Shown piece after piece: positions 8,947 to 17,726 of a DNA stretch of 64,000 bases. The notes below the pieces were generated by a model. It searched no databases. It worked only from the letters and a program-made list of their open reading frames with translations, and was not told the DNA's origin. Positions within the stretch are counted from its first letter, which is position 1. Each line of letters starts with the position of its first letter. Source of the stretch: Hyphomicrobiales bacterium (lineage in GTDB: Bacteria; Pseudomonadota; Alphaproteobacteria; Rhizobiales; Rhizobiaceae); the NCBI GenBank assembly GCA_900467685.1, contig UBQX01000026.1, forward strand, positions 38,623 through 102,622, in the 5' to 3' direction. The position numbers were made by a program, and so were the translations under genes.

Positions 8947-8967
8947 TTGTCGTGAGTTTATTGTCCC

Positions 8968-9016
8968 GCGCAACACCGGACGCGAAACCGGTTCCCACTT
9001 TCGCTGGAGTTGCTTT
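8968..9016 (+). repeat. 49-bp dispersed palindromic element, copy 1
   Basis: Shares 40 of 49 positions with the copy at 50664-50712, including an ACCGGTTCC core and the terminal TTGCTTT. Ends GCAACACC and GGAGTTGC form a stem with one mismatch. It runs right up to the start codon of the GNAT gene, so that gene's leader is essentially this element. Confidence 0.75.
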
Positions 9017-9018
9017 GA

Positions 9019-9570
9019 ATGCCCTTCTCTATCCGCGACGCGGAGCCGAAAGATCTTCCCGCCATTACAGAGATTTATCGCGAATCCGTGCTGAACGGGA
9101 CAGCGACCTACGAGCTCGATCCGCCGGAGCAGGCGGAGATGCAGGCGCGCTTCGAGACGATCACCGGGCGGGGTTATCCCTATGTTGTCGCCGTGGGTGA
9201 AGGTGGGACGATTCTCGGCTATGCCTATGCGTCCGCATTCCGGACGAGACCGGCGTATAACTGGCTGGTGGAGGATTCGATCTACTTGTCCCCGGCTGCA
9301 CGCGGACAGGGGATCGGGCGCGCACTGGTGGACGAACTCGTCACCCGCTGCACGGCGCTCGGCTTCCGCCAGATGGTCGCGGTGATCGGCGGCTCAAGTC
9401 CGGCCTCGATCGGCGTTCACCGCGCGGCGGGATTTGAGATGTGCGGAACGCTGAACGCGACCGGCTTCAAGCTGGGGCAATGGCTGGACACGGTGTTCAT
9501 GCAGATTGCACTGGGCGAAGGCGCGGAAACCACGCCGGATGTCGCGGCCTATCCGGGCACGTTGAAGTAG
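9019..9570 (+). CDS. GNAT family N-acetyltransferase (phosphinothricin acetyltransferase-like)
   Basis: 183 residues. The order is that of the Pat/Bar/YwnH group: IRDAEPKDLPAITEIYRESV at the start, ASAFRTRPAYNW, then the acetyl-CoA loop SPAARGQGIGRALVDELV (Q/RxxGxG) and a late GFEMCGTL strand. Such enzymes acetylate small amines such as methionine sulfoximine or phosphinothricin. The start abuts a dispersed repeat and no clear ribosome site is seen, so expression may be low or depend on the element. The 3' end lies 4 bp from the convergent DUF2794 gene. Confidence 0.9.
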   Translation: MPFSIRDAEPKDLPAITEIYRESVLNGTATYELDPPEQAEMQARFETITGRGYPYVVAVGEGGTILGYAYASAFRTRPAYNWLVEDSIYLSPAARGQGIGRALVDELVTRCTALGFRQMVAVIGGSSPASIGVHRAAGFEMCGTLNATGFKLGQWLDTVFMQIALGEGAETTPDVAAYPGTLK

Positions 9571-9574
9571 GACC

Positions 9575-9988
9575 TCAGGTCTCGACCAGCTTCAGAACCT
9601 TGTCGAAGACCTTCAGCACCTGCTTCAGGTCATGCCCGCGCTTGAGCACCTTGCCGGCGGTATTTACCACACTGAAGGCACCCTGCTTGTTGGCAAGCCG
9701 GGGATCCTTGATGATCTGGTAGAGCGGCATTTCGCCGGAGCGCTTGAAGACCGAGAAGACGGCCACGTCGCGCATATGGTCGATCGCGTAATCCTTCCAC
9801 TCGCCCTCGCCGACCATGCGGCCATAAATCCAGAGGATCATGTCCAGTTCGCGCCGGTGAAAGGTTACAGGAAGAGGATCCTTCGCGCTTTTATATTCGC
9901 GAAGGTCAATGACATCGGCCGAATTCGTTGACCTAGCTGATTCCCGCTGCAAATCGGGTTGATCGTCCAACGTCGCGCTCCGCATCAT
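9575..9988 (-). CDS. DUF2794 domain-containing protein
   Basis: 137 residues. Residues about 40-115 carry the DUF2794 pattern: FHRRELDMILWIYGRMV, GEWKDYAIDHM and AVFSVFKRSGE. The first 35 residues are polar and probably flexible. The family is a conserved alphaproteobacterial single-copy group with no assigned function. It stands alone, convergent with the GNAT gene. Confidence 0.9.
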   Translation of the reverse strand: MMRSATLDDQPDLQRESARSTNSADVIDLREYKSAKDPLPVTFHRRELDMILWIYGRMVGEGEWKDYAIDHMRDVAVFSVFKRSGEMPLYQIIKDPRLANKQGAFSVVNTAGKVLKRGHDLKQVLKVFDKVLKLVET

Positions 9989-10047
9989 GACATTTCGATG
10001 TCAGTTTGCCTGACTTACATCAAAATGCAAGCGTGAAGGAAGGGGCG

Positions 10048-10785
10048 CTATTGTGTCCAGGCCATGACGCCGGCAGCCCCCAGGATCGGGCCGGGCTCAC
10101 CATTGGGACCGGTCTGCTGGAGGAGAACGGCGCAGCCGTCATACTCGCGCATGTCCATGACCGACATGGGCAGCTTCAGCTGCAGGGCATCGCCCTTCCA
10201 CATGCCGACCGTTTCAACTTCGGTGACGCTGTTGAGATAGGTGATTGTCTTGCCTCTGTTTTCGCCGCGGGTGATCGGGACCGTCTGCTTCCGCTTGAAA
10301 TAGGCGATCACGACATCCCCTGCGCCTGTGCCAGCAGCGACGGAAATGTCCATTTCCTTGCCGTTGACCGAGGCCCGGATCGGCACCGCGAGGCCCTGAC
10401 CTGCACCATCAAGCTTCTTCAGGCCGGTTTCGATGGCATTGCGGTCTGCACCGTTGACATCCGTCCGGCCGTTGAGAACCGCCTGCGGGGTATAGACGTT
10501 CGAGCGGCTCATCGTGGCGGCGTAGCCATATTGCCGGCCCGTGTTCTGCTTGGAGGCGAGCGTGTCGGCCCATCCGAGATAGTTCCAGTAGTCGACATGA
10601 TAGGAGAGCGCCAGCAGGTCGCCGCGGCTCACCAAAGCGCCAAGCACGGCGTCGGCCGGTGGGCAGGAGCTGCAGCCTTGCGAGGTGAACAGCTCAACGA
10701 CACCCTTGGGCGCAGTCGCATCCTGCGCTTGCGCTGCGGCAAGCGGAAGGAAGGCGACAGTAATCAAAAGGGCAAGCCGGTTCAT
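10048..10785 (-). CDS. DUF1223 thioredoxin-like secreted protein
   Basis: 245 residues from the ATG that opens a clean signal peptide (NRLALLITVAFLPLAAAQAQ); an upstream in-frame ATG at 10824 would bury it. The mature start VVELFTSQGCSSCPPAD carries a CxxC pair in a thioredoxin-like context, followed by YHVDYWNYLGWAD, the DUF1223 hallmark. The family is periplasmic and of unknown role; a redox or metal-related function is inferred only from the cysteines. Confidence 0.9.
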   Translation of the reverse strand: MNRLALLITVAFLPLAAAQAQDATAPKGVVELFTSQGCSSCPPADAVLGALVSRGDLLALSYHVDYWNYLGWADTLASKQNTGRQYGYAATMSRSNVYTPQAVLNGRTDVNGADRNAIETGLKKLDGAGQGLAVPIRASVNGKEMDISVAAGTGAGDVVIAYFKRKQTVPITRGENRGKTITYLNSVTEVETVGMWKGDALQLKLPMSVMDMREYDGCAVLLQQTGPNGEPGPILGAAGVMAWTQ

Positions 10786-10888
10786 GATCTGGGTTCTCGG
10801 GGCACTCTTACACGCCATGGACATTAGGCTATCGCAACCTCAACGCAAAATCACATTGGGGTGAAAGCAGGTGTGATATGATTATCAG

Positions 10889-11875
10889 TCAACCGAAGCG
10901 ATCGCGCCAGGCCGGTTGTGTCCCCGCCTGCGGCAAAGCGGTTGCGGCATGAACACCGCGGGCCACCGCGCGGGCCATGACGAGCGTCGCGAGGTGGCAT
11001 AGCTCGAAATAATCGCCGGCGCTTGCCATCTGCTTTTCGCCGGTGGCCGCGGAAAAGACGGTGTCGCCATCGGCAGGCAGATGGGCCGGCAGGATGGCGC
11101 GAGCGAGGCCGTCATGCGCCATGATGGAGAGGCGATGCGTCTGCGCCTTGGTGAGCTGCGCGTCTGTCACCACAAGGCCGATTGTGGTGGAGGTGAAGTT
11201 CAGGCCCTTGATGCGCATGGCGACATCGTTTTCGGAAAAGCTGGCCGGAAGCCCCAGGCTGCCGAACTCTCCGTCACGCTCGAAGGGCGCTGCCCAGAAA
11301 TGCGGGCCCTCGCCCACCACCGCCGAGCCCAGCGCGTTGACGGCGACAATGGCGCCGATCGTCAGCCCGCTCTTTGTCTGGGCAGACGCCGAGCCCAGCC
11401 CACCCTTCAGCGTTCCGGTCGTCGCGCCGGTGCCGGCACCGACCGTGCCGAGATCGAACGAACCCGACTTGGCCGCCTTGTAGGCATCATAGCCCATGTC
11501 ACGATAGGGCGATTGCAGGCCCCAATCCTTGTCGCCGCCATTCAGCAAATCCATCAGGATCGCCTGCGGGACGATCGGCACGCGGACATTGCCGACCTCG
11601 AAGCCGCGTCCATCGGCGCGAAGACCGGCCTGCACCCCGCCTGCCGCATCGAGGCCGAAGGCCGAACCGCCGGAGAGCACGAAGGCATCAACCTGCTCGA
11701 CCATCATGGATGGATCGAGCAGCGCCGTGTCACGTCCGCCCGGCGCGCCGCCGAGAACCGTGCCCGAGGCCGTCGCGGGTTTGTCGAAAACGATCGCCGT
11801 CACGCCCGAACCCAATTCGAGATCGGTGGCGTGGCCGATGGAAATTCCGGCGATGTCGGTGATGAGATTGAGCAT
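10889..11875 (-). CDS. P1 family peptidase (DmpA/BapA-like aminopeptidase)
   Basis: 328 residues, an N-terminal-nucleophile hydrolase that matures by self-cleavage. Family blocks: GISIGHATD near the N-terminus, [53 protein letters not shown] around residues 145-165, and AIVAVNALG. The self-processing serine/threonine belongs to the later catalytic block (GDTVF or nearby), which I cannot fix exactly. Enzymes of this family remove N-terminal D- or beta-amino acids. No coupled neighbour. Confidence 0.9.
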   Translation of the reverse strand: MLNLITDIAGISIGHATDLELGSGVTAIVFDKPATASGTVLGGAPGGRDTALLDPSMMVEQVDAFVLSGGSAFGLDAAGGVQAGLRADGRGFEVGNVRVPIVPQAILMDLLNGGDKDWGLQSPYRDMGYDAYKAAKSGSFDLGTVGAGTGATTGTLKGGLGSASAQTKSGLTIGAIVAVNALGSAVVGEGPHFWAAPFERDGEFGSLGLPASFSENDVAMRIKGLNFTSTTIGLVVTDAQLTKAQTHRLSIMAHDGLARAILPAHLPADGDTVFSAATGEKQMASAGDYFELCHLATLVMARAVARGVHAATALPQAGTQPAWRDRFG

Positions 11876-11984
11876 GGCGGCCTCCTTTTTGCGGCGGATA
11901 AGATCACGACCAAAGACGCTAAGGAAGGGCGAAAAGGGTCGCAGCGGACTGGAATTTTCTCGCCTCGCCTGCTATGCGCCCAAA

Positions 11985-12029
11985 GCGCCGGGCGAAAAAG
12001 TGGGCTCCGGTTTTTCGCGCACCCGGCGC
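11985..12029 (-). repeat. Dispersed palindromic element, divergent copy on the minus strand
   Basis: Read on the minus strand, this 45-bp block keeps the central CGAAAAACCGG and CCCACTTTTT motif of the copies at 8968 and 50664, but its stem arms are changed to GCGCCGGG and CCCGGCGC, which still pair perfectly. It lies in the 190-bp gap before pyrE. Confidence 0.6.
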
Positions 12030-12065
12030 GGGAAGAAAAGACAGGTTCAGGCAGGAGAGCGCGCG

Positions 12066-12764
12066 ATGTTCCAGAACACCTTCCCCGACAAGACCGTGAT
12101 GGCCGATCTGATGGCGAAAATGCTGTGGGAGTGCAAGGCGGTGCATTTCCGTCCCGAGCAACCCTACAAGCTGGCGTCGGGCCTCCACAGCCCCGTCTAC
12201 ATCGACTGCCGCAAGCTTCTCTCCTATCCGCGCATCCGCTCCGCCATCATGGACTTTGCCGCCGCCACGCTGCTTTCCGAAGTCGGCTTCGAGCAGTTCG
12301 ACTGCATCGCCGGCGGCGAGACGGCGGGTATTCCCTTTGCCGCGCTTCTGGCCGATCGTCTGGCGCTGCCGATGATCTATGTGCGCAAGCAGCCGAAGGG
12401 TCACGGCCGCGGCGCGCAGATCGAAGGCGTGATGCCGGAGGGCGCGCGCGTGCTGGTCATCGAGGACCTGACCTCGGCCGGCACCTCGATCTTCACCTTC
12501 ATCAATGCCGTGCGCAATGCCGGGGGTATCGTCGATCACGGTATGGCGCTGTTCTTCTACGGCATCTTCCCGGAAGCCGAGGCCCGCTTCGTCAACGGCA
12601 ACATCCAGATGCACCACATCGCCACCTGGCGGAACGTGCTGAAGATCGCGCGCGAGCAGAAGCTGTTCGACGAGGAGAAACTGGCTTCCGTCGAGGAATT
12701 CCTCAACGCGCCGGTGAAGTGGTCCGCGGCGCATGGCGGCGTTTCGGAACTGCCGACCGCCTGA
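12066..12764 (+). CDS. pyrE: Orotate phosphoribosyltransferase
   Basis: 232 residues. It joins orotate to PRPP to give OMP in pyrimidine synthesis. Visible: [20 protein letters not shown] substrate loop near residues 35-54, KQPKGHGRG flexible catalytic loop, and the PRPP-binding [13 protein letters not shown] block. The start follows a GGAGAG ribosome site; longer readings upstream are not homologous. pyrC lies elsewhere in the window (47124), so the pathway genes are scattered. Confidence 0.95.
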   Translation: MFQNTFPDKTVMADLMAKMLWECKAVHFRPEQPYKLASGLHSPVYIDCRKLLSYPRIRSAIMDFAAATLLSEVGFEQFDCIAGGETAGIPFAALLADRLALPMIYVRKQPKGHGRGAQIEGVMPEGARVLVIEDLTSAGTSIFTFINAVRNAGGIVDHGMALFFYGIFPEAEARFVNGNIQMHHIATWRNVLKIAREQKLFDEEKLASVEEFLNAPVKWSAAHGGVSELPTA

Positions 12765-12813
12765 TTTCATCCGGATTTAATGTTGGAGGCCTTGGCTTGT
12801 GGCCGGGCCTATA

Positions 12814-12825
12814 TTAAATCGATTG
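12814..12825 (+). promoter_or_regulatory. Candidate operator TTAAATCGATTG upstream of fructokinase
   Basis: A 12-bp sequence identical to one upstream of pgi (17607-17618, other strand). It sits 24 bp before the fructokinase start. With flanks it forms an imperfect dyad TTAAAT-CG-ATTGAA with a central CG, the layout typical of LacI-family operators. The regulator is not in this window. Confidence 0.45.
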
Positions 12826-12848
12826 AAGAAACTTCCAGGAGAAACACC

Positions 12849-13775
12849 ATGATCCTTTGCTGTGGCGAAGCGCTGATCGACATGCTGCCGCGCACGACAA
12901 CGCTCGGCGAGAACGCCTATGCGCCTTACGCAGGCGGAGCGATCTTCAACACGGCGATTGCACTCGGTCGCCTCGGCATCCCGACGGCCTTCTTCACCGG
13001 CCTCTCCGATGACATGCTGGGCGATGTGCTGCGCGAAACGCTGACGGCTTCCGGCGTCGATTACTCTCCCGCCGCGATCTCCTCGCGCCCGACGACGGTT
13101 GCCTTCGTCAAATTGGTCAATGGCTCGGCCACCTACGCCTTCTATGACGAGAACACGGCCGGCCGTATGATCACGCGCGCCGACCTGCCGAAGCTCGGTG
13201 ACGATTGCGAGGCCATGCATTTCGGCGCGATCAGCCTGATCCCCGATCCGTGCGGCGACGCCTATGAGGCGCTGTTGACGCGCGAAGCCAACAGCCGAGT
13301 GATCTCGCTCGACCCGAACATCCGTCCCGGCTTCATCAAGGACAAGCAGGCGCATATGGCGCGCATCAAGCGCATGGCCGCCCTTTCCGACATCGTGAAG
13401 TTCTCGGACGAAGATCTGGAATGGTTCGGCATGGGCCATGACCATGCGGCGCTCGCCGCCCACTGGCTGAACCATGGTGCCAAGCTCGTCATCATCACGC
13501 GCGGTGCCGATGGCGCCGACGGCTATACGCAGAATTTCAAGGTCACGGTGCCGAGCGAGAAGGTGACGGTCGTCGATACGGTGGGTGCAGGCGACACATT
13601 CGACGCGGGCGTCCTCGCCTCACTGAAGATGAAGGGCCTGCTGACCAAGGCGGATGTTGCCGCGCTCAGCCAGGGCGATGTGCATGACGCGCTGGCGCTG
13701 GCGGCCAAGGTCGCTGCGGTGACGGTTTCGCGCGCGGGCGCAAACCCGCCATGGGCGAAGGAAGTCGGGCTCTGA
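12849..13775 (+). CDS. PfkB family carbohydrate kinase (fructokinase)
   Basis: 308 residues. Ribokinase/PfkB fold: N-terminal CCGEALIDMLPR, GGAIFNTAIALGRLG substrate region, and the anion-hole/catalytic DTVGAGDTFDAGVL block (Asp base) in the last quarter. The pattern with CCGEALIDM and AGANPPW fits bacterial fructokinases. A CAGGAGA ribosome site precedes the chosen ATG. Its promoter region shares a 12-bp site with pgi, linking it to fructose/glucose phosphate metabolism. The stop codon directly abuts that of the convergent GST gene. Confidence 0.88.
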   Translation: MILCCGEALIDMLPRTTTLGENAYAPYAGGAIFNTAIALGRLGIPTAFFTGLSDDMLGDVLRETLTASGVDYSPAAISSRPTTVAFVKLVNGSATYAFYDENTAGRMITRADLPKLGDDCEAMHFGAISLIPDPCGDAYEALLTREANSRVISLDPNIRPGFIKDKQAHMARIKRMAALSDIVKFSDEDLEWFGMGHDHAALAAHWLNHGAKLVIITRGADGADGYTQNFKVTVPSEKVTVVDTVGAGDTFDAGVLASLKMKGLLTKADVAALSQGDVHDALALAAKVAAVTVSRAGANPPWAKEVGL

Positions 13776-14429
13776 TCAGAACTCGACCTCGAGTTCGACC
13801 ATTTCCGCCGGCTCGGCTTCGGCGCCGGCGATCCATTCCTGCATGAGCGGCCAGGCGAAGATGTGGTCGCAATAAGCCTTGAGCTTCGGATCGAGTTCGA
13901 CCGCATAGGTGACGAAGCGGGAGCAGACGGGGGCGAACATCGCGTCCGCGATGGTGGGCGTTTGGCCAAAGAGCCACGGGCCGCCATACTGATCGAGGCA
14001 TTCGGTCCAGATTTCCTTGATGCGCTCGACATCGGGGCGCGCACCGGAGAAAATCTTGAAGCTCTGGTAGCGCGTGCGGATGTTCATCGGCAGCGCCGAG
14101 CGCATGTTCTGGAAGCCGGAATGCATTTCGCCGGAGACGGCGCGGCAATGCGCGCGCGCGGCCTGGTCGTAGGGCAGAAGGCCAGCCTGCGGGTTCCATT
14201 CATGCATGTATTCTGCAATCGCCAGCGTATCCCAGACGGTCACGACACCATGTGTCAGACGCGGCACGAGGACGGACGGAGAGAGGAGGAGCAGTTCCTT
14301 GCGGTTCTTCTCGTCCGGCGGCGCCACGACCTCGGTGAATTGCAGACCCGCCATCTTGCAGAGCAACCAGCCGCGCAGCGACCACGAAGAGTAATTCTTG
14401 GACGAAATGGTCAATTCGGCTGAGAGCAT
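13776..14429 (-). CDS. Glutathione S-transferase family protein
   Basis: 217 residues starting MLSAELTISSKNYSSWSLRGW, typical of this subgroup; a GTGG-type ribosome site precedes it, so I prefer it over the ATG seven codons upstream. The N-terminal thioredoxin fold has SSWSLR in place of the classic catalytic motif and a VPRLTHG...VWDTLAIAEYM glutathione-binding stretch. The C-terminal helical domain includes PTIADAMFAPV. It is divergent from phaZ with a 96-bp shared promoter region. Confidence 0.88.
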   Translation of the reverse strand: MLSAELTISSKNYSSWSLRGWLLCKMAGLQFTEVVAPPDEKNRKELLLLSPSVLVPRLTHGVVTVWDTLAIAEYMHEWNPQAGLLPYDQAARAHCRAVSGEMHSGFQNMRSALPMNIRTRYQSFKIFSGARPDVERIKEIWTECLDQYGGPWLFGQTPTIADAMFAPVCSRFVTYAVELDPKLKAYCDHIFAWPLMQEWIAGAEAEPAEMVELEVEF

Positions 14430-14494
14430 GATTTCCACCCCACGAGACATATAGCAATATCTTCTGGCAACACGTTCGAAAATGCACTAGCTTT

Positions 14495-14505
14495 TTGCAT
14501 TGCAC
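14495..14505 (+). promoter_or_regulatory. TTGCATTGCAC near-palindrome in the phaZ leader
   Basis: A TTGCA-T-TGCAC element with a further TGCACTAG just upstream, located about 20 bp before the phaZ start. TGCA-type dyads are reported for PhaR regulators of polyhydroxyalkanoate genes, so this may be a PhaR site. This is inference from pattern and location only. Confidence 0.3.
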
Positions 14506-14525
14506 AAGAAGGAGATTGCCCCCTT

Positions 14526-15740
14526 ATGCTTTATCAGGCCTACCAGCTGCAGGACGATTTGATCGGCCCGTTCCGCAAGGCAGCAAAATTCTGGATGCGC
14601 ATGGGCAATTGGGGCTTCGGGCCGCTGACACGCGACGCCAACCAGCAGTTTCTCGCAGCACTCGAAATGGTCTCGCGGTTCGAGCTCACCCATTCGCGCC
14701 CCGATTTCGGCATCACGGAAGTGTCGACCGGCAATCAGGTCGTGCCGGTGCGCGAAGAGGTGGCGCTGGACCTGCCCTTCGGCAAGCTTCTGCATTTCGT
14801 GAAGGACATTGATGCGGCTCAACCGCGCGTGCTGGTCGTCGCCCCGCTCTCCGGCCATTTCTCGACGCTGCTGGCCGGCACCGTAAAGACGCTGCTGCAG
14901 GACCACGACGTCTACATCACCGACTGGGCCAATGCCCGCGACGTGCCGCTCTCGGAGGGGCATTTCGGCGTCGAGGATTACATCACCTATATCATCCGCT
15001 TCCTGGAGGAGATCGGGCCGGGCGCGCATATCCTCGCCGTCTGTCAGCCCTGCGTGCAGGCACTCTGCGCCGTCTCGGTCATGTCGGAGGAAAACCATCC
15101 GGCGACGCCGAAAACGATGACGCTGATGGCCGGGCCCATCGACCCGCGCGAGAGCCCGACGGAGGTCAACGAACTGGCGGTCAAGAAATCGCTGGAATGG
15201 TTCGAGAATTCGATGATCTCCACCGTGCCCTATCGCTATGCCGGCGGCGGACGCAAGGTCTATCCCGGCTTCCTGCAGCTCATCGCCTTCATGTCGATGA
15301 ACATGGAGCGCCACAAGAAGGCGCATGCCAAGCTCTACGATCATCTCGCCAAGGGCGAGGTGAAGGAAGCCGAGAAGATCAAGACCTTCTACGACGAGTA
15401 TTTCGCCGTGCTGGACCTCACCGAAGAATTCTACATCGAAACCATCGACCGCATCTTCCAGAAGGCCGAACTTGCCACCGGCGACTTCACCTATATGGGC
15501 CGCCCGGTCAATCCCGGCGCGATCCGCAAGACGGCCCTTCTGACGGTTGAGGGCGGCCGCGACGACATCTGCGCGCTTGGCCAGACGGCGGCAGCGCATG
15601 ACCTCTGCAACTCGCTACGACCGCATCTGAAACGGCACCATCTGCAGGCCAATGTGGGGCACTACGGCGTGTTCAACGGACGGCACTGGAATAACGAGAT
15701 TTATCCGGTGGTGCGGAACCATATTCTGATGATGGAGTGA
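14526..15740 (+). CDS. phaZ: Intracellular polyhydroxyalkanoate depolymerase
   Basis: 404 residues, the normal size of intracellular PhaZ. It hydrolyses native PHB granules to 3-hydroxybutyrate for use as a carbon reserve. The N-terminus YQAYQLQDDLIGPFRKAA and the LAVCQPCVQAL block near residue 171 match the family, where a cysteine (Cys173 or Cys176 here) acts as nucleophile in place of serine. The conserved PVNPGAIRKTALLTVEGG and C-terminal HYGVFNGRHW (catalytic His) are intact. An AAGGAG ribosome site lies rather far (11 bases) from the ATG. Confidence 0.93.
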   Translation: MLYQAYQLQDDLIGPFRKAAKFWMRMGNWGFGPLTRDANQQFLAALEMVSRFELTHSRPDFGITEVSTGNQVVPVREEVALDLPFGKLLHFVKDIDAAQPRVLVVAPLSGHFSTLLAGTVKTLLQDHDVYITDWANARDVPLSEGHFGVEDYITYIIRFLEEIGPGAHILAVCQPCVQALCAVSVMSEENHPATPKTMTLMAGPIDPRESPTEVNELAVKKSLEWFENSMISTVPYRYAGGGRKVYPGFLQLIAFMSMNMERHKKAHAKLYDHLAKGEVKEAEKIKTFYDEYFAVLDLTEEFYIETIDRIFQKAELATGDFTYMGRPVNPGAIRKTALLTVEGGRDDICALGQTAAAHDLCNSLRPHLKRHHLQANVGHYGVFNGRHWNNEIYPVVRNHILMME

Positions 15741-15751
15741 GGCTCCATCCT

Positions 15752-15796
15752 ATCTCCCCCCTTGAGGGGGAGATGCCCGGCAGGGCAGAGGGGGGT
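15752..15796 (+). repeat. C/G-tract repeat, type A copy 1
   Basis: Element beginning ATCTCCCCCCTTGAGGGGGA (itself a hairpin), then the inner arm CCCGGCAGGG and a terminal CAGAGGGGGGT. It is the left half of an inverted pair with 15842-15889, located between phaZ and pgi stop codons. A second A copy is at 38711-38754. Confidence 0.8.
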
Positions 15797-15841
15797 ATGG
15801 CGCGGCATACTCATTCCCTTTTAGGAGGCTGTGCCTGCGGC

Positions 15842-15889
15842 ACCCCCCTCTGTCAGCATCGCTGACATCTCCCCCTCAAGGGGGAGATT
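15842..15889 (-). repeat. C/G-tract repeat, type B copy 1
   Basis: Read on the minus strand it has the same ends as type A, but the inner arm is replaced by the small palindrome TCAGCGATGCTGA. It forms the right half of an inverted pair (outer span 15752-15889) and may fold with type A copy 1 into a long hairpin between the convergent phaZ and pgi genes. Confidence 0.8.
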
Positions 15890-15904
15890 GGCGTTGGAGC
15901 AAGC

Positions 15905-17530
15905 CTACTCGGCCTTCGACCGCAGCGCCGCAACCAGCCCCGCCGTAGACGAATCCAACCCTTCGGTCCCCTTTGCCCCCTGCACGACCGGCAGCAGCCC
16001 CGTTGCCAGTTCCTTCCCCAGCTCCACCCCCCACTGGTCAAACGAGTTGATGCCGAACATCACGCCTTCGACGAAGACGCGGTGTTCGTAGAGGGCGATG
16101 AGGCGGCCGAGCGCGAAGGGGGTCAGCCTGTCATAGACCATCGTCACCGACGGACGGTTGCCGGTGAAGACGCGGTGGGGGGCGATCTTTTCGGCTTCAT
16201 CCTCGGCCCATTTCTGGGCGAGAAGCTGTGCCTTCGCCTCGGCCTTGGTGCGGCCCTTCAGGAGCGCCTGGGACTGCGCGAGGCAATTCGACATCAGCAG
16301 TTCGTGCTGGTAGCGCAGCTCTGGCTCGAAGCCGTTGGCGGCGATCATGAATTCGACCGGGATGATATCCGTGCCCTGGTGCAGGAGCTGGAAGAAGGCG
16401 TGCTGGCCGTTGGTGCCGGGCTCGCCCCACACGACCGGGCCCGAGGAGCCATCGACCGGCGAACCGTCGATGACGACGCCCTTGCCGTTCGATTCCATGT
16501 CGAGCTGCTGCAGATAGGCGGCAAAGCGCGACAGGCGCTGGTCGTAGGGGATGACGGCGCGGGAGGTGTAGCCGAGGACATTGCGCTGATACCAGCCGAC
16601 CATGCCGAGAACCATCGGCAGGTTCTTCTCGAACGGTGCCGAGCGGAAATGCGTGTCGACCGCATAGGCGCCATCGAGGAAAGCGCCGAAGTTTTCCGGG
16701 CCGACCGAGATCATCAGCGGCAGGCCGATGGCCGACCAGATGGAATAGCGACCGCCCACCCAGTCCCAGAAGCCGAAGACGCGGGCGCTGTCGATACCGA
16801 AGGCGGCGACCTTGTCGAGCGCGGTGGAAACGGCGGCGAAATGATGGCCGACAGCCGCCTCGCCGAGCTTGTCGGCGATGAAGGCGCGGGCCGCTTTCGC
16901 ATTCGTCATCGTCTCGATGGTGGTGAAAGTCTTGGAGGCGATGATGAAGAGCGTGGTTTCGGGGTCGAGCAGCTTCAGCGTGTCGGCGATATGGGCGCCG
17001 TCGACATTCGAGACATAATGGGCGCGTGGGCCATCGTGATAGGGCGCGAGCGCCAGCGTCGTCATGGCTGGGCCGAGGTCGGAGCCGCCGATGCCGATAT
17101 TGACGATATCGGTGAACTTTTTGCCGGTCGCGCCGGCGATCTTGCCCGAACGGATGCCGTCGGAGAAGGCACCCATGGCCGCGAGCACAGCGTTGACGTC
17201 CGGCATGACATCCGCGCCGTCGACGATGACCGGTGTGTTGGCGCGGTTGCGCAGCGCCGTGTGGAGCACGGCACGCTTTTCGGTGAGGTTGATCTTTTCG
17301 CCGGCAAACATCGCCTCGCGCTTGGAAGCGACGCCCGCCTTTTCGGCGGCGTCTGCCAGCAGCGTCATGATCTTCGGATTGACTGCCGTCTTGGAGAAAT
17401 CGAGCAGAAGATCGCCAAGCCCGATGCTGTAGCGGGAGAAACGCTCCGGATCGGCGGCGAAAGCCGCACGAATATCGGTGGCAGCCGTTTCGGCAACAGC
17501 ATCACGAAGGGCTTTGACGATGGATTGCAT
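15905..17530 (-). CDS. pgi: Glucose-6-phosphate isomerase
   Basis: 541 residues. It interconverts glucose-6-phosphate and fructose-6-phosphate in the cytoplasm. The two SIS domains are clear: [14 protein letters not shown] near 150, [13 protein letters not shown], the catalytic Glu region of [13 protein letters not shown], and late [12 protein letters not shown] with the active lysine. Length and motifs are standard for the long PGI type. Its 5' region carries the TTAAATCGATTG site shared with fructokinase, suggesting common sugar control. It ends next to an inverted pair of repeats. Confidence 0.97.
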   Translation of the reverse strand: MQSIVKALRDAVAETAATDIRAAFAADPERFSRYSIGLGDLLLDFSKTAVNPKIMTLLADAAEKAGVASKREAMFAGEKINLTEKRAVLHTALRNRANTPVIVDGADVMPDVNAVLAAMGAFSDGIRSGKIAGATGKKFTDIVNIGIGGSDLGPAMTTLALAPYHDGPRAHYVSNVDGAHIADTLKLLDPETTLFIIASKTFTTIETMTNAKAARAFIADKLGEAAVGHHFAAVSTALDKVAAFGIDSARVFGFWDWVGGRYSIWSAIGLPLMISVGPENFGAFLDGAYAVDTHFRSAPFEKNLPMVLGMVGWYQRNVLGYTSRAVIPYDQRLSRFAAYLQQLDMESNGKGVVIDGSPVDGSSGPVVWGEPGTNGQHAFFQLLHQGTDIIPVEFMIAANGFEPELRYQHELLMSNCLAQSQALLKGRTKAEAKAQLLAQKWAEDEAEKIAPHRVFTGNRPSVTMVYDRLTPFALGRLIALYEHRVFVEGVMFGINSFDQWGVELGKELATGLLPVVQGAKGTEGLDSSTAGLVAALRSKAE

Positions 17531-17606
17531 GTCTTCTCTCCTCGAGGCTCGCAGCCAGCCACGCCAGCGCGAAAATTGGACCGTTCGAGGGAGACTCTTA
17601 AGACAC

Positions 17607-17618
17607 CAATCGATTTAA
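17607..17618 (-). promoter_or_regulatory. Candidate operator TTAAATCGATTG upstream of pgi
   Basis: On the coding strand this is the same 12-mer found before fructokinase at 12814-12825. It lies about 77 bp upstream of the pgi start. Two identical copies before two functionally linked sugar genes suggest a shared regulator. Confidence 0.45.
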
Positions 17619-17656
17619 AGAAAGGCGTATGCGCGCCGCAGCATTCATTTTCGCGG

Positions 17657-17695
17657 CCAAAAGCAAGGGCCCCGAACGTTGCCATTCGGGGCCCT
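17657..17695 (-). terminator. Terminator after the HTH regulator gene
   Basis: An 11-bp perfect stem (AGGGCCCCGAA with TTCGGGGCCCT, 8-base loop) followed on the minus strand by TTGCTTTTGG. It lies 31 bp past the regulator stop. Confidence 0.75.
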
Positions 17696-17726
17696 CGACA
17701 AAGAGATTTCAATTACAACCGATGCG

